Shown piece after piece: positions 33,961 through 42,903 of a stretch of DNA of 64,000 bases. Within the stretch, counting starts at the first letter, position 1. Each line of letters opens with the position of its first letter. A program made the position numbers and the translations under genes. Source of the DNA: Streptomyces genisteinicus (GTDB taxonomy: Bacteria > Actinomycetota > Actinomycetes > Streptomycetales > Streptomycetaceae); contig NZ_CP060825.1 of assembly GCF_014489615.1 (NCBI RefSeq), forward strand, positions 6,060,001 through 6,124,000. The letters run 5' to 3'. Below the pieces are notes generated by a model that saw only the letters and a program-made list of their open reading frames with translations, was not told where the DNA came from and ran no database searches.

Positions 33961-36454
33961 GCAGGACCACCGGACGGGACGCGAAGAGGCGGGCGAGCGG
34001 GACGGGACCGCCGCCCTCGAACTCGCGCGTCCCGTCGAGCAGGTCGGCCCAGCGGCCCGGCGGCAGGGGCAGCGCGGTCTCCTGCCACCCGCCGTGGCGG
34101 TCCAGCCGCAGGGAGAGCCTGGTGACGGCCGTGATCACCTCGCCGGACCGCTGGAAGGCGACGCAGTGGTCCGCCGCCGGGCCCGTGGCGCCGAGCGGTT
34201 CGTAGGAGGCCGCGGCGCCGAACACGCCGGGCCGCTCGCGCCGCAGCCGCAGCGCGGTGGCGGTGAGCGCCAGCTTCTCGGCGCCGACCGCGCTCTCCCG
34301 CACCCCGTCCGCGCCCGCCTCCCCGCGTCCGTCCGTCCCCGCGCCCGCAGCGGCAGCCGTCCCCGCGCCCGCAGCGGCAGCCGTGTCCGCGCCCGCAGCG
34401 GCAGCCGCGTCCGGCGCCGCCCCCGGAGCCCCGTCGGGGGTGCCGGCTCCCGGGGCGGGAAGCGGGTCCGGCAGGGGGGCGCCGAAATGCGCCGGGGCCC
34501 TGTTGTCGGGGTCCACCAGGGCCAGGAACTCCCGCTCCGAGCCCTGGTACACGTCGGGCACCCCCGGCATGGTGAGGTGCAGCAGAGCCGCTCCCAGCAC
34601 GTTGGCCCGCACATACGGCGCGAGCTCCGCCACGAAGCGCCGCACCGACTCCCGGGCCGGGCCCGCCGGTCCCGCGCCCACGAAGGCCGCGACCGCCTTC
34701 TCGTAGGCCGGATCGGCCTCCGTCCAGCTCGTGCGGACGCCCGCCTCCCGCACGGCCTTCAGCAGCGCCGCCTCCAGCCGGTCGGCGTCCGGGAGCCCGA
34801 GCCCGACCGCCGTCTGCCAGGCCACCCACGCCAGTTGGGCGTCGGGGGGCGGAGCCGCCTCGGCGGAGATGCCCGACAGGAATTCCGCCCACCGCTCGGG
34901 ACACTCCGACAGCACCGCGATCCTGGCCCGCACGTCCGCGCTGCGCTTGGTGTCGTGCGTGGTCAGCACCGTGCCGGTGTCCGCCCAGTCCTGGGCCAGC
35001 CGGGCGCAGAAGCGGTGGAAGGACGCCGGCCCGACCGCCGGGTCCCCGGGGTCGCCGCCCACCTCGTTCGCCGAGATCAGGGGGGCGTAGCGGTAGAAGG
35101 CGGTGTCCTCGACCGCCTTGGCGCGCAGCGCCGACGCCGTCTGCGCGAACCGGGCCCGGAACCGGAGGTGGTCCGGTCCCTCGCCCAGTCGTCCGAGGGC
35201 GAGATCGCGCACCACGTCGACGGCGTACGCCTCCTCCGCGACGGTGAAGGTGTCCCGCGCCGCCGCGGCGGCCTCCTCGGGCAGCGCGGCCTCCGCGTCG
35301 ACCCGGTAGGGGCGGTAGACCGGCACCCTGACCAGCAGCTCCCGCAGCGCGTCGTGCAGGGCCCAGGGCGCCAGGTCGCGCAGCGCCGGGTCGGCGGCGC
35401 AGATCCGGCCCGCGATCCGCACCAGGGTGGCGGTCTCGGCCGCCAGCTCATGCGTCACGACCTCGTGGGCGGCCCGCCGCACGGTCTCCTCCCAGCAGCC
35501 GCCGAGACTGTCCTCGCTCCGGGTGAAGTCCCGGTACGCACCGCTCAGTTGCCGTATCCCGGCGGGGTCGGTGAAGAGGCCGTCGATGCGGTGCAGGGCG
35601 TCGTAGCCGGTGGTTCCGGCGACGGGCCAGCCGGCGGGCAGCCGCTCGCCGCCGGTGAGGATCTTCTCCACGACGATCCAGCATCCGTCGCCCGCCGCCT
35701 CCTGGAGCCTGCGCAGGTACCCCTCGGGGTCGGCGACGCCGTCCGGGTGGTCGACCCGCAGCCCCTCCACCACCCCGTCGCGCACCAGTTCGAGGATCTT
35801 GGCGTGGGTCGCGTCGAAGACCTCCGGGTCCTCCACGCGGACGCCGATGAGGTCGGACACGGTGAAGAAGCGCCGGTAGTTGAGCTCCGTGCGGGCGAGC
35901 CGCCACCAGCCGAGCCGGTACCACTGGTGGTCGAGCAGCTCGGGCAGCGGCAGGTGCCCCGTCGACGCCCGCAGCGGGAACCGCAGGTCCCCGTGGTGCA
36001 GGACGTCCCCCTCGACCCGCATCCGGGCGAGCTCGTCGCCGACGCGCCCGGGGAGCACCGGCAGCAGCACCTTGCCGTCGCCCGCCGTCCAGTCGATGTC
36101 GAACCAGCGCGCGTACGGGGACTGCGGGCCCTCGCGCAGCACCTCCCACAGCGCGTGGTTGTGTGCGGGCGCGGCCGCCATGTGGTTCGGCACGATGTCC
36201 ACCACCAGGCCCAGGCCGTGCTCCCGGGCCGTCCGGGAGAGGCTGCGCAGCGCCTGTTCGCCGCCGAGCTCCTCGCGGACCCGGCCGTGGTCGACGACGT
36301 CGTACCCGTGCGTGGACCCCGGCACCGACTCCAGCACCGGGGACAGATGCAGGTGGGAGACGCCGAGGGCGGCGAGGTAGGGGACCGCCGCCTCGGCGGC
36401 GGCGAACGGGAAGTCCGGCTGGAGCTGGAGCCGGTAGGTGGCCGTGGGTGTCAT
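33917..36454 (-). CDS. treY: Malto-oligosyltrehalose synthase TreY
   Basis: 845 aa. GH13 features: TYRLQLQPDFPFAAAEAAVPYL at the start, GVSHLHLSPVLESVPGSTHGYDV, VVDIVPNHMA, nucleophile Asp in EGLRVDHPDGV, acid Glu in IVVEKIL, and TTHDTKRSADVRARI. It converts the reducing end of maltodextrins to an alpha,alpha-1,1 trehalosyl unit for TreZ. Between about residues 658 and 725 it carries a low-complexity Ala/Gly insertion built from 24-bp tandem repeats. ATG at 36454, no strong Shine-Dalgarno. It lies 90 bp downstream of glgX on the same strand. Confidence 0.95.
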   Translation of the reverse strand: MTPTATYRLQLQPDFPFAAAEAAVPYLAALGVSHLHLSPVLESVPGSTHGYDVVDHGRVREELGGEQALRSLSRTAREHGLGLVVDIVPNHMAAAPAHNHALWEVLREGPQSPYARWFDIDWTAGDGKVLLPVLPGRVGDELARMRVEGDVLHHGDLRFPLRASTGHLPLPELLDHQWYRLGWWRLARTELNYRRFFTVSDLIGVRVEDPEVFDATHAKILELVRDGVVEGLRVDHPDGVADPEGYLRRLQEAAGDGCWIVVEKILTGGERLPAGWPVAGTTGYDALHRIDGLFTDPAGIRQLSGAYRDFTRSEDSLGGCWEETVRRAAHEVVTHELAAETATLVRIAGRICAADPALRDLAPWALHDALRELLVRVPVYRPYRVDAEAALPEEAAAAARDTFTVAEEAYAVDVVRDLALGRLGEGPDHLRFRARFAQTASALRAKAVEDTAFYRYAPLISANEVGGDPGDPAVGPASFHRFCARLAQDWADTGTVLTTHDTKRSADVRARIAVLSECPERWAEFLSGISAEAAPPPDAQLAWVAWQTAVGLGLPDADRLEAALLKAVREAGVRTSWTEADPAYEKAVAAFVGAGPAGPARESVRRFVAELAPYVRANVLGAALLHLTMPGVPDVYQGSEREFLALVDPDNRAPAHFGAPLPDPLPAPGAGTPDGAPGAAPDAAAAAGADTAAAAGAGTAAAAGAGTDGRGEAGADGVRESAVGAEKLALTATALRLRRERPGVFGAAASYEPLGATGPAADHCVAFQRSGEVITAVTRLSLRLDRHGGWQETALPLPPGRWADLLDGTREFEGGGPVPLARLFASRPVVLLSRVGGSAAISGSG
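34341..34412. repeat. Three 24-bp tandem repeats inside treY
   Basis: Three copies starting GCGCCCGCAGCGGCAGCCG at 34341, 34365 and 34389, differing only in the last five bases. They encode Ala-rich octapeptide repeats (AAAAGAGT type) in a surface loop insertion. Confidence 0.9.
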
Positions 36455-36544
36455 GCGAACATACGTACCCGCCGTGTGCGCTTCTGTGCCGGACGGCGCG
36501 GCTGTTCGGTCGATCGAGTGATCGTCTCCCGCTCCGGGAACTTT

Positions 36545-38665
36545 CTACGCGGGCCGCCGCAGAACCGTCAGACTCCGCCCCGTCAGCGGGAGCACCTCCC
36601 CGGCGGCCACCTTCGGGCCGTTGCCCGGCGGGACGCCCTCGGCGCGGGCGGTGTCCACCACCACCTGCCACGCGTCCCCGTGGTTCACCGGAACGACGAA
36701 GTCCAGATCGTCCGCGCTCGCGTTGAACATCAGCAGGAAGGAGTCGTCGGCGATGCGCTCGCCCCGCGGCCCCGGCTCGGAGATGGCGTGGCCGTTCAGG
36801 AACACCGTCAGGGCCTTGGCGTGGGCGGCCTGCCAGTCGCGCTGGACCATCTCCTCGCCCTTCGGCGTGAACCAGGCGATGTCGGTGAGCTCGTCGTGGG
36901 TGCCCTCCACCGGGCGGCCGTGGAAGAAGCGCCGCCGCCGGAAGACGGGATGGTCGCGCCGCAGCCACACCATGGTCTTGGTGAAGGCGAGCAGCGACCC
37001 CTCCTCGTCCTCGGCCGGATCGGGCCAGCGCACCCACGCGATCTCGTTGTCCTGGCAGTAGGCGTTGTTGTTCCCGCCCTGGGTGCGGGCGAACTCGTCG
37101 CCGTGACTGAGCATCGGCACGCCCTGGGAGAGCATCAGGGTCGCGATGAAGTTGCGCATCTGGCGCTCGCGCAGCTCCCGCACCCCGGCGTCCTCGGTCT
37201 CGCCCTCGGCGCCGCAGTTCCAGGAGCGGTTGTGGCTCTCGCCGTCGCGGTTGTTCTCGCCGTTCGCCTCGTTGTGCTTGTCGTTGTAGGAGACCAGGTC
37301 GTGCAGGGTGAACCCGTCGTGGCAGGTGGTGAAGTTGATCGAGGCGAGCGGCCGGCGCCCGTCGTCCTGGTACAGGTCGGACGACCCGGTCAGCCGGGAG
37401 GCGAACTCTGCCAGCGTGCGCGGCTCGCCGCGCCACATGTCCCGCACGCAGTCGCGGTACTTGCCGTTCCACTCGGTCCACAGCGGCGGGAAGTTGCCGA
37501 CCTGGTAGCCGCCCTCGCCCACGTCCCACGGCTCGGCGATCAGCTTGACCTGGCTGACGACGGGGTCCTGCTGGACCAGGTCGAAGAACGAGGAGAGCCG
37601 GTCCACCTCGTGGAACTGGCGGGCCAGGGTGGCCGCCAGGTCGAAGCGGAAGCCGTCGACGTGCATCTCGGTCACCCAGTAGCGCAGCGAGTCCATGATC
37701 ATCTGGAGGACGTGCGGGCTGCGCATCAGGAGGGAGTTCCCGGTGCCGGTGGTGTCCATGTAGTACCGGCGGTCGTCGGTCAGCCGGTAGTACGACTCGT
37801 TGTCCAGGCCGCGGAAGGAGAGCGTCGGCCCGAGGTGGTTGCCCTCCGCCGTGTGGTTGTACACGACGTCGAGGATGACCTCGATGCCCGCCTGGTGGAG
37901 CGCCTTCACCGCCTGCTTGAACTCCAGCACCTGCTCACCGCGGTCGCCCCACGAGGCGTACGCGTTGTGCGGGGCGAAGAAGCCGATCGTGTTGTAGCCC
38001 CAGTAGTTGTTCAGCCCGGCGTCCACCAGCCGGTGGTCGTTGACGAACTGGTGGACCGGCATCAACTCGAGCGCCGTCACGCCCAGTTCCGTCAGGTGCG
38101 AGATCACGGCGGGGTGGGCGAGGCCCGCGTAGGTGCCGCGCAGCTCCGGCGGCAGCTCGGGGTGAAGCATCGTCAGGCCCTTGACATGGGCCTCGTAGAT
38201 CACCGTGCGGTGGTAGTCGGTGCGCGGGCGGCGGTCGTCGCCCCAGTCGAAGTACGGGTTGACCACGACGGACGTCATCGTGTGGGGTGCCGAGTCCAGG
38301 TCGTTGCGCGAGTCGGGTCTGCCGAAGTGGTAGCCGTAGACCGACTCGTTCCAGTCGATCGAGCCGCTGACCGCGCGTGCGTACGGGTCGAGCAGCAGCT
38401 TGGCCGAATTGCAGCGGCGGCCGTGCTCCGGCGCGTACGGGCCGTGCACCCTGAAGCCGTAGCGCTGGCCGGGCATGACCCCCGGCAGGTACGCGTGGCG
38501 CACGAACGCGTCGGTCTCGCGCAGCTCGACCGCGGTCTCCGAGCCGTCCTCGTGCAGCAGGCACAGCTCGATGCGGTGCGCCGCCTCCGAGTGCACCGCG
38601 AAGTTGGTCCCGGCGCCGTCGTACGTGGCACCGAGGGGGTACGCCTGTCCCGGCCAGACCTGCAT
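36545..38665 (-). CDS. glgX: Glycogen debranching enzyme GlgX/TreX
   Basis: 706 aa, normal length. CBM48 domain at the start (VWPGQAYPLGATYDGAGTNFAVHSE), then a GH13 isoamylase barrel: YEAHVKGLTMLHPELP, VILDVVYNHTAEGN, nucleophile Asp in GFRFDLAATLAR, acid Glu in LIAEPWDVGEGGYQVG and INFTTCHDGFTLHDLVSYNDKHNEANGE. It removes side chains from glycogen or maltodextrin to feed TreY. The ATG at 38665 gives MQVWPGQ and has GGAAGAG 8 nt upstream. Together with treY it forms a minus-strand unit. Confidence 0.95.
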   Translation of the reverse strand: MQVWPGQAYPLGATYDGAGTNFAVHSEAAHRIELCLLHEDGSETAVELRETDAFVRHAYLPGVMPGQRYGFRVHGPYAPEHGRRCNSAKLLLDPYARAVSGSIDWNESVYGYHFGRPDSRNDLDSAPHTMTSVVVNPYFDWGDDRRPRTDYHRTVIYEAHVKGLTMLHPELPPELRGTYAGLAHPAVISHLTELGVTALELMPVHQFVNDHRLVDAGLNNYWGYNTIGFFAPHNAYASWGDRGEQVLEFKQAVKALHQAGIEVILDVVYNHTAEGNHLGPTLSFRGLDNESYYRLTDDRRYYMDTTGTGNSLLMRSPHVLQMIMDSLRYWVTEMHVDGFRFDLAATLARQFHEVDRLSSFFDLVQQDPVVSQVKLIAEPWDVGEGGYQVGNFPPLWTEWNGKYRDCVRDMWRGEPRTLAEFASRLTGSSDLYQDDGRRPLASINFTTCHDGFTLHDLVSYNDKHNEANGENNRDGESHNRSWNCGAEGETEDAGVRELRERQMRNFIATLMLSQGVPMLSHGDEFARTQGGNNNAYCQDNEIAWVRWPDPAEDEEGSLLAFTKTMVWLRRDHPVFRRRRFFHGRPVEGTHDELTDIAWFTPKGEEMVQRDWQAAHAKALTVFLNGHAISEPGPRGERIADDSFLLMFNASADDLDFVVPVNHGDAWQVVVDTARAEGVPPGNGPKVAAGEVLPLTGRSLTVLRRPA

Positions 38666-39152
38666 AGATATGACTCTTCCATTCCGATCCGGGTACGGGG
38701 GAACCACTCGGCCAAGATCCTGCCCCGAACCAGGGCGAGCACCTAGGACTTCGCGCCGTCCTACCGGGTGACCGGCCGGAAAACTTGGCCGGCGGCCCCG
38801 TCGGCGGCCTCGATCACCGTGCGCCACCATGATCCAGGACAAAGAGTGTCGAGGGGGAGGATTTCGTCAATCAGCCTGCCCGGGTCAACATCGGGTTACG
38901 CGTCGTCGCCCGGGGGCCGCCGTACCGGGGCGCGGAGCGGCCCTGCCCGGTGAGCGGCCGCACGCGGCGCCCCCGTCCGGCTGACGTCTATGAATCCGCT
39001 CACTCCGCGCCCCGGGCCGCCGCGGAACGGTCTTCACAAACAGGGGAGTTGGGAAACAACCGCGGCCATCCTGCTGCACCGCCTCCCGGTGGCGGAGTAG
39101 GCTCCTTGATCGTCGAAGACGGGGCGGTCCAGGAGCAGAAGGCGGTGCGCGG
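38666..39152. promoter_or_regulatory. Divergent intergenic region of glgX and the HEPN gene
   Basis: 487 bp. For the plus-strand gene a promoter is plausible: -35 CTGCAC (39074-39079), 18-bp spacer, -10 TAGGCT (39098-39103). A small inverted repeat CCGGCC/GGCCGG lies at 38772-38792. No ORF with coding character and no RNA gene is recognized; the stretch is less GC-rich than the genes around it in 38840-38900. Confidence 0.4.
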
Positions 39153-40388
39153 GTGAGCTCGGGAGGGCTGGAGCTACCCCCAGGTGACGCGGGTCACGAG
39201 GGGGCGGACTCCGCCGAGATCCCGCCAGGAGCGGTCTCGCTCGCGCGGCCGATCGAGATCGGCGCGGAGCTCGACTGGGGGGCGGAAGCCTGGGGCGAGG
39301 TGCGGACGCGCGCCCAGCGGGCCGGACGGGCCTACATCTGGCTGAATCTGGTGGAACAGCGGCTGCGGGCCGTCGTCGCGGCGGTGCTGCGGCCCATCTA
39401 CGACCCCGTCCACGGCGAGGACTGGGTCGTCGCCGCGGCCGGCCCGGCCGGCCAGGAATGGGTGCAGCGGGCCGTCGCGGTCCGCGAGGTGTCACGCCGC
39501 AAGGGCTACCTCCTCGATCCGGCGGACGACAACGTGCTGTCCTTCCTCACGCTCCCGCAGCTGCGCGAGCTGATGGTGCAGCACTGGCCCTGCTTCGAGC
39601 CGTACTTCGACGACCGGCGCGACGTCGAGCTCGCCCTCGACGAGCTGGAGGTCGCCCGCAACGTCGTGTCGCGCAACCGCGCCCTGAACGAGGCCGTCCT
39701 CGCCCAGGCGGAACGCGCCTCGGCACGGCTGCTGGAGATACTCGGCAGCGGCGCCGGCGTCCCGTCCGCCGACCGGCTGCCGGTCGATGCGGTCGAGGAC
39801 CTCGTCGGCGACCGGTACGCCGACGTCGTCTCCGTCCACCCCGACCGCGTCAGACTCCAGCGCCAGCTGCCCGCCGAGGACCTGTTCGGCGGCGCGCGGC
39901 GGGTCGACGCGATCGGCATAGGCCTGAACCTGCTGGTGCAGAACTTCTCCGGCCGCCGGCTCATCCGGCTGGCCGAGTCCGGCTGCCGGGTCCGGCTGCT
40001 CTTCCTCAACCCCGCGAGCAGCGCCGTGAAGCGGCGCGAGCGGGAACTCGGCCTCAAGAAAGGCGAACTGAGCCGCACGGTCGAGATGAACATCCTCCAC
40101 GTGCGCCGCGTGCGGTCCCGGCTGAGGGACCCCGGCGCCTTCCAGATCCAGGTCTTCGACGAGACCCCCCGCTTCACCGCCTATCTGGTCGACGGCGACG
40201 GCCCCGACGGGCTCGCCGTCGTCCAGTCCTATCTGCGCAGGGCCCGCGGCATGGAGGCGCCCGTGCTGGTGCTGCGCGGCGGCGGGCGCTCCGTCGTCCG
40301 GTCCGGCCAGGACAGCGACACCGGTCTCTTCCAGACATATCGCGAGGAGTTCGAGTCGGTCTGGGCCGACTCCCGTCCCGTCTCCTGA
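39153..40388 (+). CDS. SAV2148-family HEPN-domain protein
   Basis: 411 aa. After an acidic tail (about 1-45), helices with RAGRAYIWLNLVEQRLRAVVAAVL and LDELEVARNVVSRNRALNEAVLAQAERASARLLEIL form the HEPN-like unit; the usual RxxxxH RNase motif is represented only by RNRALNEA, so nuclease activity is doubtful. The C-terminal half (VDAIGIGLNLLVQNFSGRRLIRLAESGCRVRLLFLNP...FQTYREEFESVWADSRPVS) resembles a phospholipase-D-type scaffold. Conserved in Streptomyces, function unknown. GTG start with AGGAGCAGAAGG upstream. Confidence 0.8.
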   Translation: MSSGGLELPPGDAGHEGADSAEIPPGAVSLARPIEIGAELDWGAEAWGEVRTRAQRAGRAYIWLNLVEQRLRAVVAAVLRPIYDPVHGEDWVVAAAGPAGQEWVQRAVAVREVSRRKGYLLDPADDNVLSFLTLPQLRELMVQHWPCFEPYFDDRRDVELALDELEVARNVVSRNRALNEAVLAQAERASARLLEILGSGAGVPSADRLPVDAVEDLVGDRYADVVSVHPDRVRLQRQLPAEDLFGGARRVDAIGIGLNLLVQNFSGRRLIRLAESGCRVRLLFLNPASSAVKRRERELGLKKGELSRTVEMNILHVRRVRSRLRDPGAFQIQVFDETPRFTAYLVDGDGPDGLAVVQSYLRRARGMEAPVLVLRGGGRSVVRSGQDSDTGLFQTYREEFESVWADSRPVS

Positions 40389-40532
40389 CCGCTCCGGGGA
40401 CCATGGACCCGCGCGGCGCGGGCGGGCCGGAGCCGCCCGCCGCCGACGGGGCCGCCAGGAGGCCCCCGGTCCGCGCCGCCGAGGACGGGTCCCCGCCCGG
40501 GGACCGCGCACGGACGGGGGAGGGCGTTGGAC

Positions 40533-40913
40533 GTGCCGGGCCCGATGACCGCGGACCACGCCGCGACGAACGCCCCGCCGGTGTCGGTGGCGCGATGGTG
40601 CGAGGACGTCGCCACGGCGGGGCTGGCGGAGATCCGGCGCATCACCGCGGGAGGCCCGCGGCCGGGACCGGGCGGCGAGCAGTGCTGGCGGACGGTCGAG
40701 GTCATCGCCGAGACCTGCCAGCGGATCCCGTGTCAGGCGGCCGGAGGCCACGGCCCGGTGGCCGACATCCTGCTCCGCCGCGCCCTGCGCCGGGCCTGGA
40801 CCGCGACACCGGCGGAGGGCAGGCAGTGGCTCCGCCGCTGCTCGGACTCGCTCGGCTACCAGGCGCCGCGGCAGGTGACACGCCTGTTCCGCGCCCACCC
40901 GGGGAGGCGCTGA
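40533..40913 (+). CDS. Small hypothetical protein
   Basis: 126 aa from the GTG at 40533, which has GGGGGAGGG 8 nt upstream; TTG at 40527 and ATG at 40545 are alternatives. The body contains VARWCEDVATAGLAEIRR, EQCWRTVEVIAETCQRIPCQAAGG and LRRALRRAWTATPAEGRQWLRRCSDSLGY: helical, with five cysteines and several Trp. I do not recognize a domain. It stands between the HEPN gene and an exonuclease, same strand, with 76 bp to the latter. Confidence 0.6.
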   Translation: MPGPMTADHAATNAPPVSVARWCEDVATAGLAEIRRITAGGPRPGPGGEQCWRTVEVIAETCQRIPCQAAGGHGPVADILLRRALRRAWTATPAEGRQWLRRCSDSLGYQAPRQVTRLFRAHPGRR

Positions 40914-40989
40914 GCCCGGTGTCAGTGGTGCGTGCGAAGGTGAACATCCATCGGGGGAGCGCACCATCGCACCATGGAGGAGGGGGCCC

Positions 40990-41715
40990 ATGTCCTGGCA
41001 CGGGGGCACACTGGTCGGATTCGATCTGGAGACGACCGGCACCGATCCGCTCGACGCCCGCATCGTGACGGCCGCCGTCGTCGAACTGCGCGACGGCGAG
41101 CAGGTGCGGGCGCACGGCTGGCTGGCCGACCCGGGGATACGCATCCCCGCCCAGGCCTCGGCCATCCACGGCGTCAGCAACGAGCGCGCGGCGGCGGAGG
41201 GCCGGCCGGCCCGGGAGGTCGCCGAGGAGATCGCGCAGGTGCTCACCGGCCACTGGGAGCAGGGCGTTCCGGTCGTCGCCTACAACGCGGCGTTCGACCT
41301 CACACTGCTCTCCGCCGAACTGCGGCGCCACGGGCTCCCCTCCCTCGGCGAGCGGCTGGGCGGCCCGCCGACGGGCCCGGTCGTCGACCCGCTCACGATC
41401 GACCGCGCCGTCGACCGGTACCGCAAGGGCAAGCGCACCCTGGAGGCGGTCTGTGCCGAGTACGGCGTGGTGCTCGACCGGGCGCACCGTGCGGACGCGG
41501 ACGCGCTCGCCGCGGTGCTCGTGGCCCGTGCGATAGCCGAGCGGCACCCGGCGGTGGCCGCACTCGCGCCGGACGTGCTGCACGAGCGCCAGGTGAGGTG
41601 GTACTCCCAGTGGGCCGCCTCGTTCCAGGACTTCCTGCGCGGGAAGGGCGATCCGGCGGCGGTGATCGACGGCTCCTGGCCGCTGCGGGCGCCGGTGGCC
41701 GTCACCGGAGCCTGA
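40990..41715 (+). CDS. DEDDh 3'-5' exonuclease (DnaQ-like)
   Basis: 241 aa. ExoI LVGFDLETTGTDPLDARIV, ExoII VVAYNAAFDLTLLSAEL, and ExoIII-epsilon RAHRADADALAAVLVARAI with the catalytic His in the H-x4-D arrangement. It removes 3' nucleotides from DNA or RNA; stand-alone DnaQ-like proteins of this size are common in actinobacteria and need not belong to the replicase. The C-terminus VRWYSQWAASFQDFLRGKGDPAAVIDGSWPL is typical for the Streptomyces group. ATG with GGAGGAGGG 6-7 nt upstream. Confidence 0.93.
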   Translation: MSWHGGTLVGFDLETTGTDPLDARIVTAAVVELRDGEQVRAHGWLADPGIRIPAQASAIHGVSNERAAAEGRPAREVAEEIAQVLTGHWEQGVPVVAYNAAFDLTLLSAELRRHGLPSLGERLGGPPTGPVVDPLTIDRAVDRYRKGKRTLEAVCAEYGVVLDRAHRADADALAAVLVARAIAERHPAVAALAPDVLHERQVRWYSQWAASFQDFLRGKGDPAAVIDGSWPLRAPVAVTGA

Positions 41716-41716
41716 G

Positions 41717-41738
41717 CGGCCGCACCGCGGTGCGGCCG
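41717..41738. terminator. Hairpin between convergent exonuclease and phosphotransferase genes
   Basis: Perfect inverted repeat CGGCCGCACC-GC-GGTGCGGCCG directly after the exonuclease stop. Confidence 0.65.
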
Positions 41739-41756
41739 ACCCCGGTCGGACGCCTG

Positions 41757-41872
41757 CCCGCCCGTTTGGACGTCGGCCCCGCCCGGACGCTCGCCCGCCC
41801 CGTTCGGGGGCTCGTCCCGGAGGGAACGGCCGGCCCCGTTGCGGATGCCCGCCCGCCCCGTTTCGGACACCC
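41757..41872. repeat. Imperfect tandem repeats of a GCCCGCCCCGTT-x-CGGA unit
   Basis: About four degenerate copies near 41757, 41793, 41833 and 41850 fill the space between two convergent genes. No coding character. Confidence 0.45.
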
Positions 41873-41878
41873 GTCCCG

Positions 41879-42736
41879 TCAGAACGGGTGCCAGCGGGCA
41901 GCGGTGTCCTCGTCCCGCAGCGATGCCACCCGGCGGCGGAACTCCGCGAGCGCCCCCGGGTTGGAGGGCGCGTGCTGGGCCACCCATGCGCAACTGGCCG
42001 TCTCGCGCGCCCCGCGCAGCACGGCGCAGCCGTCCCACGCGCGCACGTCCCAGCCGTACGTCCCGGTGAAGGCGTCGTACGCGGCGGGGTCGAGCCCGTA
42101 CCGGTCGCGGGAGAGCGCCATGACCACCAGATCGTGCTCGCGCAGGTCCGAGGAGACGGTCTCCAGGTCCACCAGCACCGGTCCGCCGGGGCCCACATGG
42201 ACGTTGCGGGGGAGCGCGTCGCCGTGGATGGGGCCCGGCGGCAGATGCGGGACGAGGGCGGCCGCGGCCTTGGCGAAGCCGTCCCGCCGTCCCCGCAGGT
42301 ACTCGACGTCGGCGGGGTCGATCGCGTCGCCGGCCAGCCGCAGCCACCGCTCAACCCCGCCCAGCAGTTCCCGCCGGGGCAGTTCGAAGGGCGGAGCGGG
42401 CAGCGCGTGCACCATCCGGAGCAGCCGGGCGAGATCCTCGGGCCCGGCCGGACGCACGGCTTCGGGAAGCCGGTGCCACACGGTGACCGGGTGGCCCTCG
42501 ACGAGCCGGGGCGCGTCCTCGGCCGCCCGCACCGCGGGCACGCCCTCCGCCTCCAGCCACCGCGCCACGGCGAGTTCCCGCTCGGCCCGGGGGAGCAGTT
42601 CGGCGTCCCTGCCGATCTTGACCACCAGGTCGCCGACCGCGAAGACGGCGTTCTCGCCGAGCGCCAGCAGCTCCGCCCCCGGCGCGGCGCCGAAGCCCGC
42701 CGCCGCCAGTACGTCCCGTGCCCGTGTCCCGTCCAT
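41879..42736 (-). CDS. Aminoglycoside-phosphotransferase-fold kinase
   Basis: 285 aa. The APH/choline-kinase fold is shown by FAVGDLVVKIGRDAELLPRAERELAVARWL (ATP-binding Lys), the catalytic loop GPIHGDALPRNVHV, and the metal site VLVDLETVSSDLREHDL. It resembles macrolide/aminoglycoside phosphotransferase-like proteins that in Streptomyces are often of unknown substrate. ATG with GGGAGAGG about 5 nt upstream. Divergent from the sugar ABC operon. Resistance function is possible but not demonstrated. Confidence 0.88.
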   Translation of the reverse strand: MDGTRARDVLAAAGFGAAPGAELLALGENAVFAVGDLVVKIGRDAELLPRAERELAVARWLEAEGVPAVRAAEDAPRLVEGHPVTVWHRLPEAVRPAGPEDLARLLRMVHALPAPPFELPRRELLGGVERWLRLAGDAIDPADVEYLRGRRDGFAKAAAALVPHLPPGPIHGDALPRNVHVGPGGPVLVDLETVSSDLREHDLVVMALSRDRYGLDPAAYDAFTGTYGWDVRAWDGCAVLRGARETASCAWVAQHAPSNPGALAEFRRRVASLRDEDTAARWHPF

Positions 42737-42843
42737 CTGCCTCTCCCGCGGTGCCCCGGGCCGGGTCGCCGGCCCATCCGGCCAAGTCTCGCATCCGCGC
42801 AGGCCACCTTGACGAACCCACGGCCCCTCAGCACGATGACGGG

Positions 42844-42880
42844 GGCCTGCCCGCAGGCCGGATTCCCGCGAACGCTTCGC
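42844..42880. promoter_or_regulatory. Inverted repeats upstream of the sugar ABC operon
   Basis: GGCCTGC-CC-GCAGGCC (42844-42859) and GCGAA-CGC-TTCGC (42868-42880), the latter 23 nt before the GTG of the first permease. Either may be an operator for a repressor; no regulator gene is adjacent. Confidence 0.4.
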
Positions 42881-42903
42881 ACACCTCCCGAGGAGCCGCG
42901 TCC

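Noticed and set aside
34094..38746. A 1550-codon plus-strand open frame over treY and glgX
   Set aside because: Pure shadow of the two GH13 genes: no domain and biased to Arg, Val, Gly and His as expected of the antisense frame.
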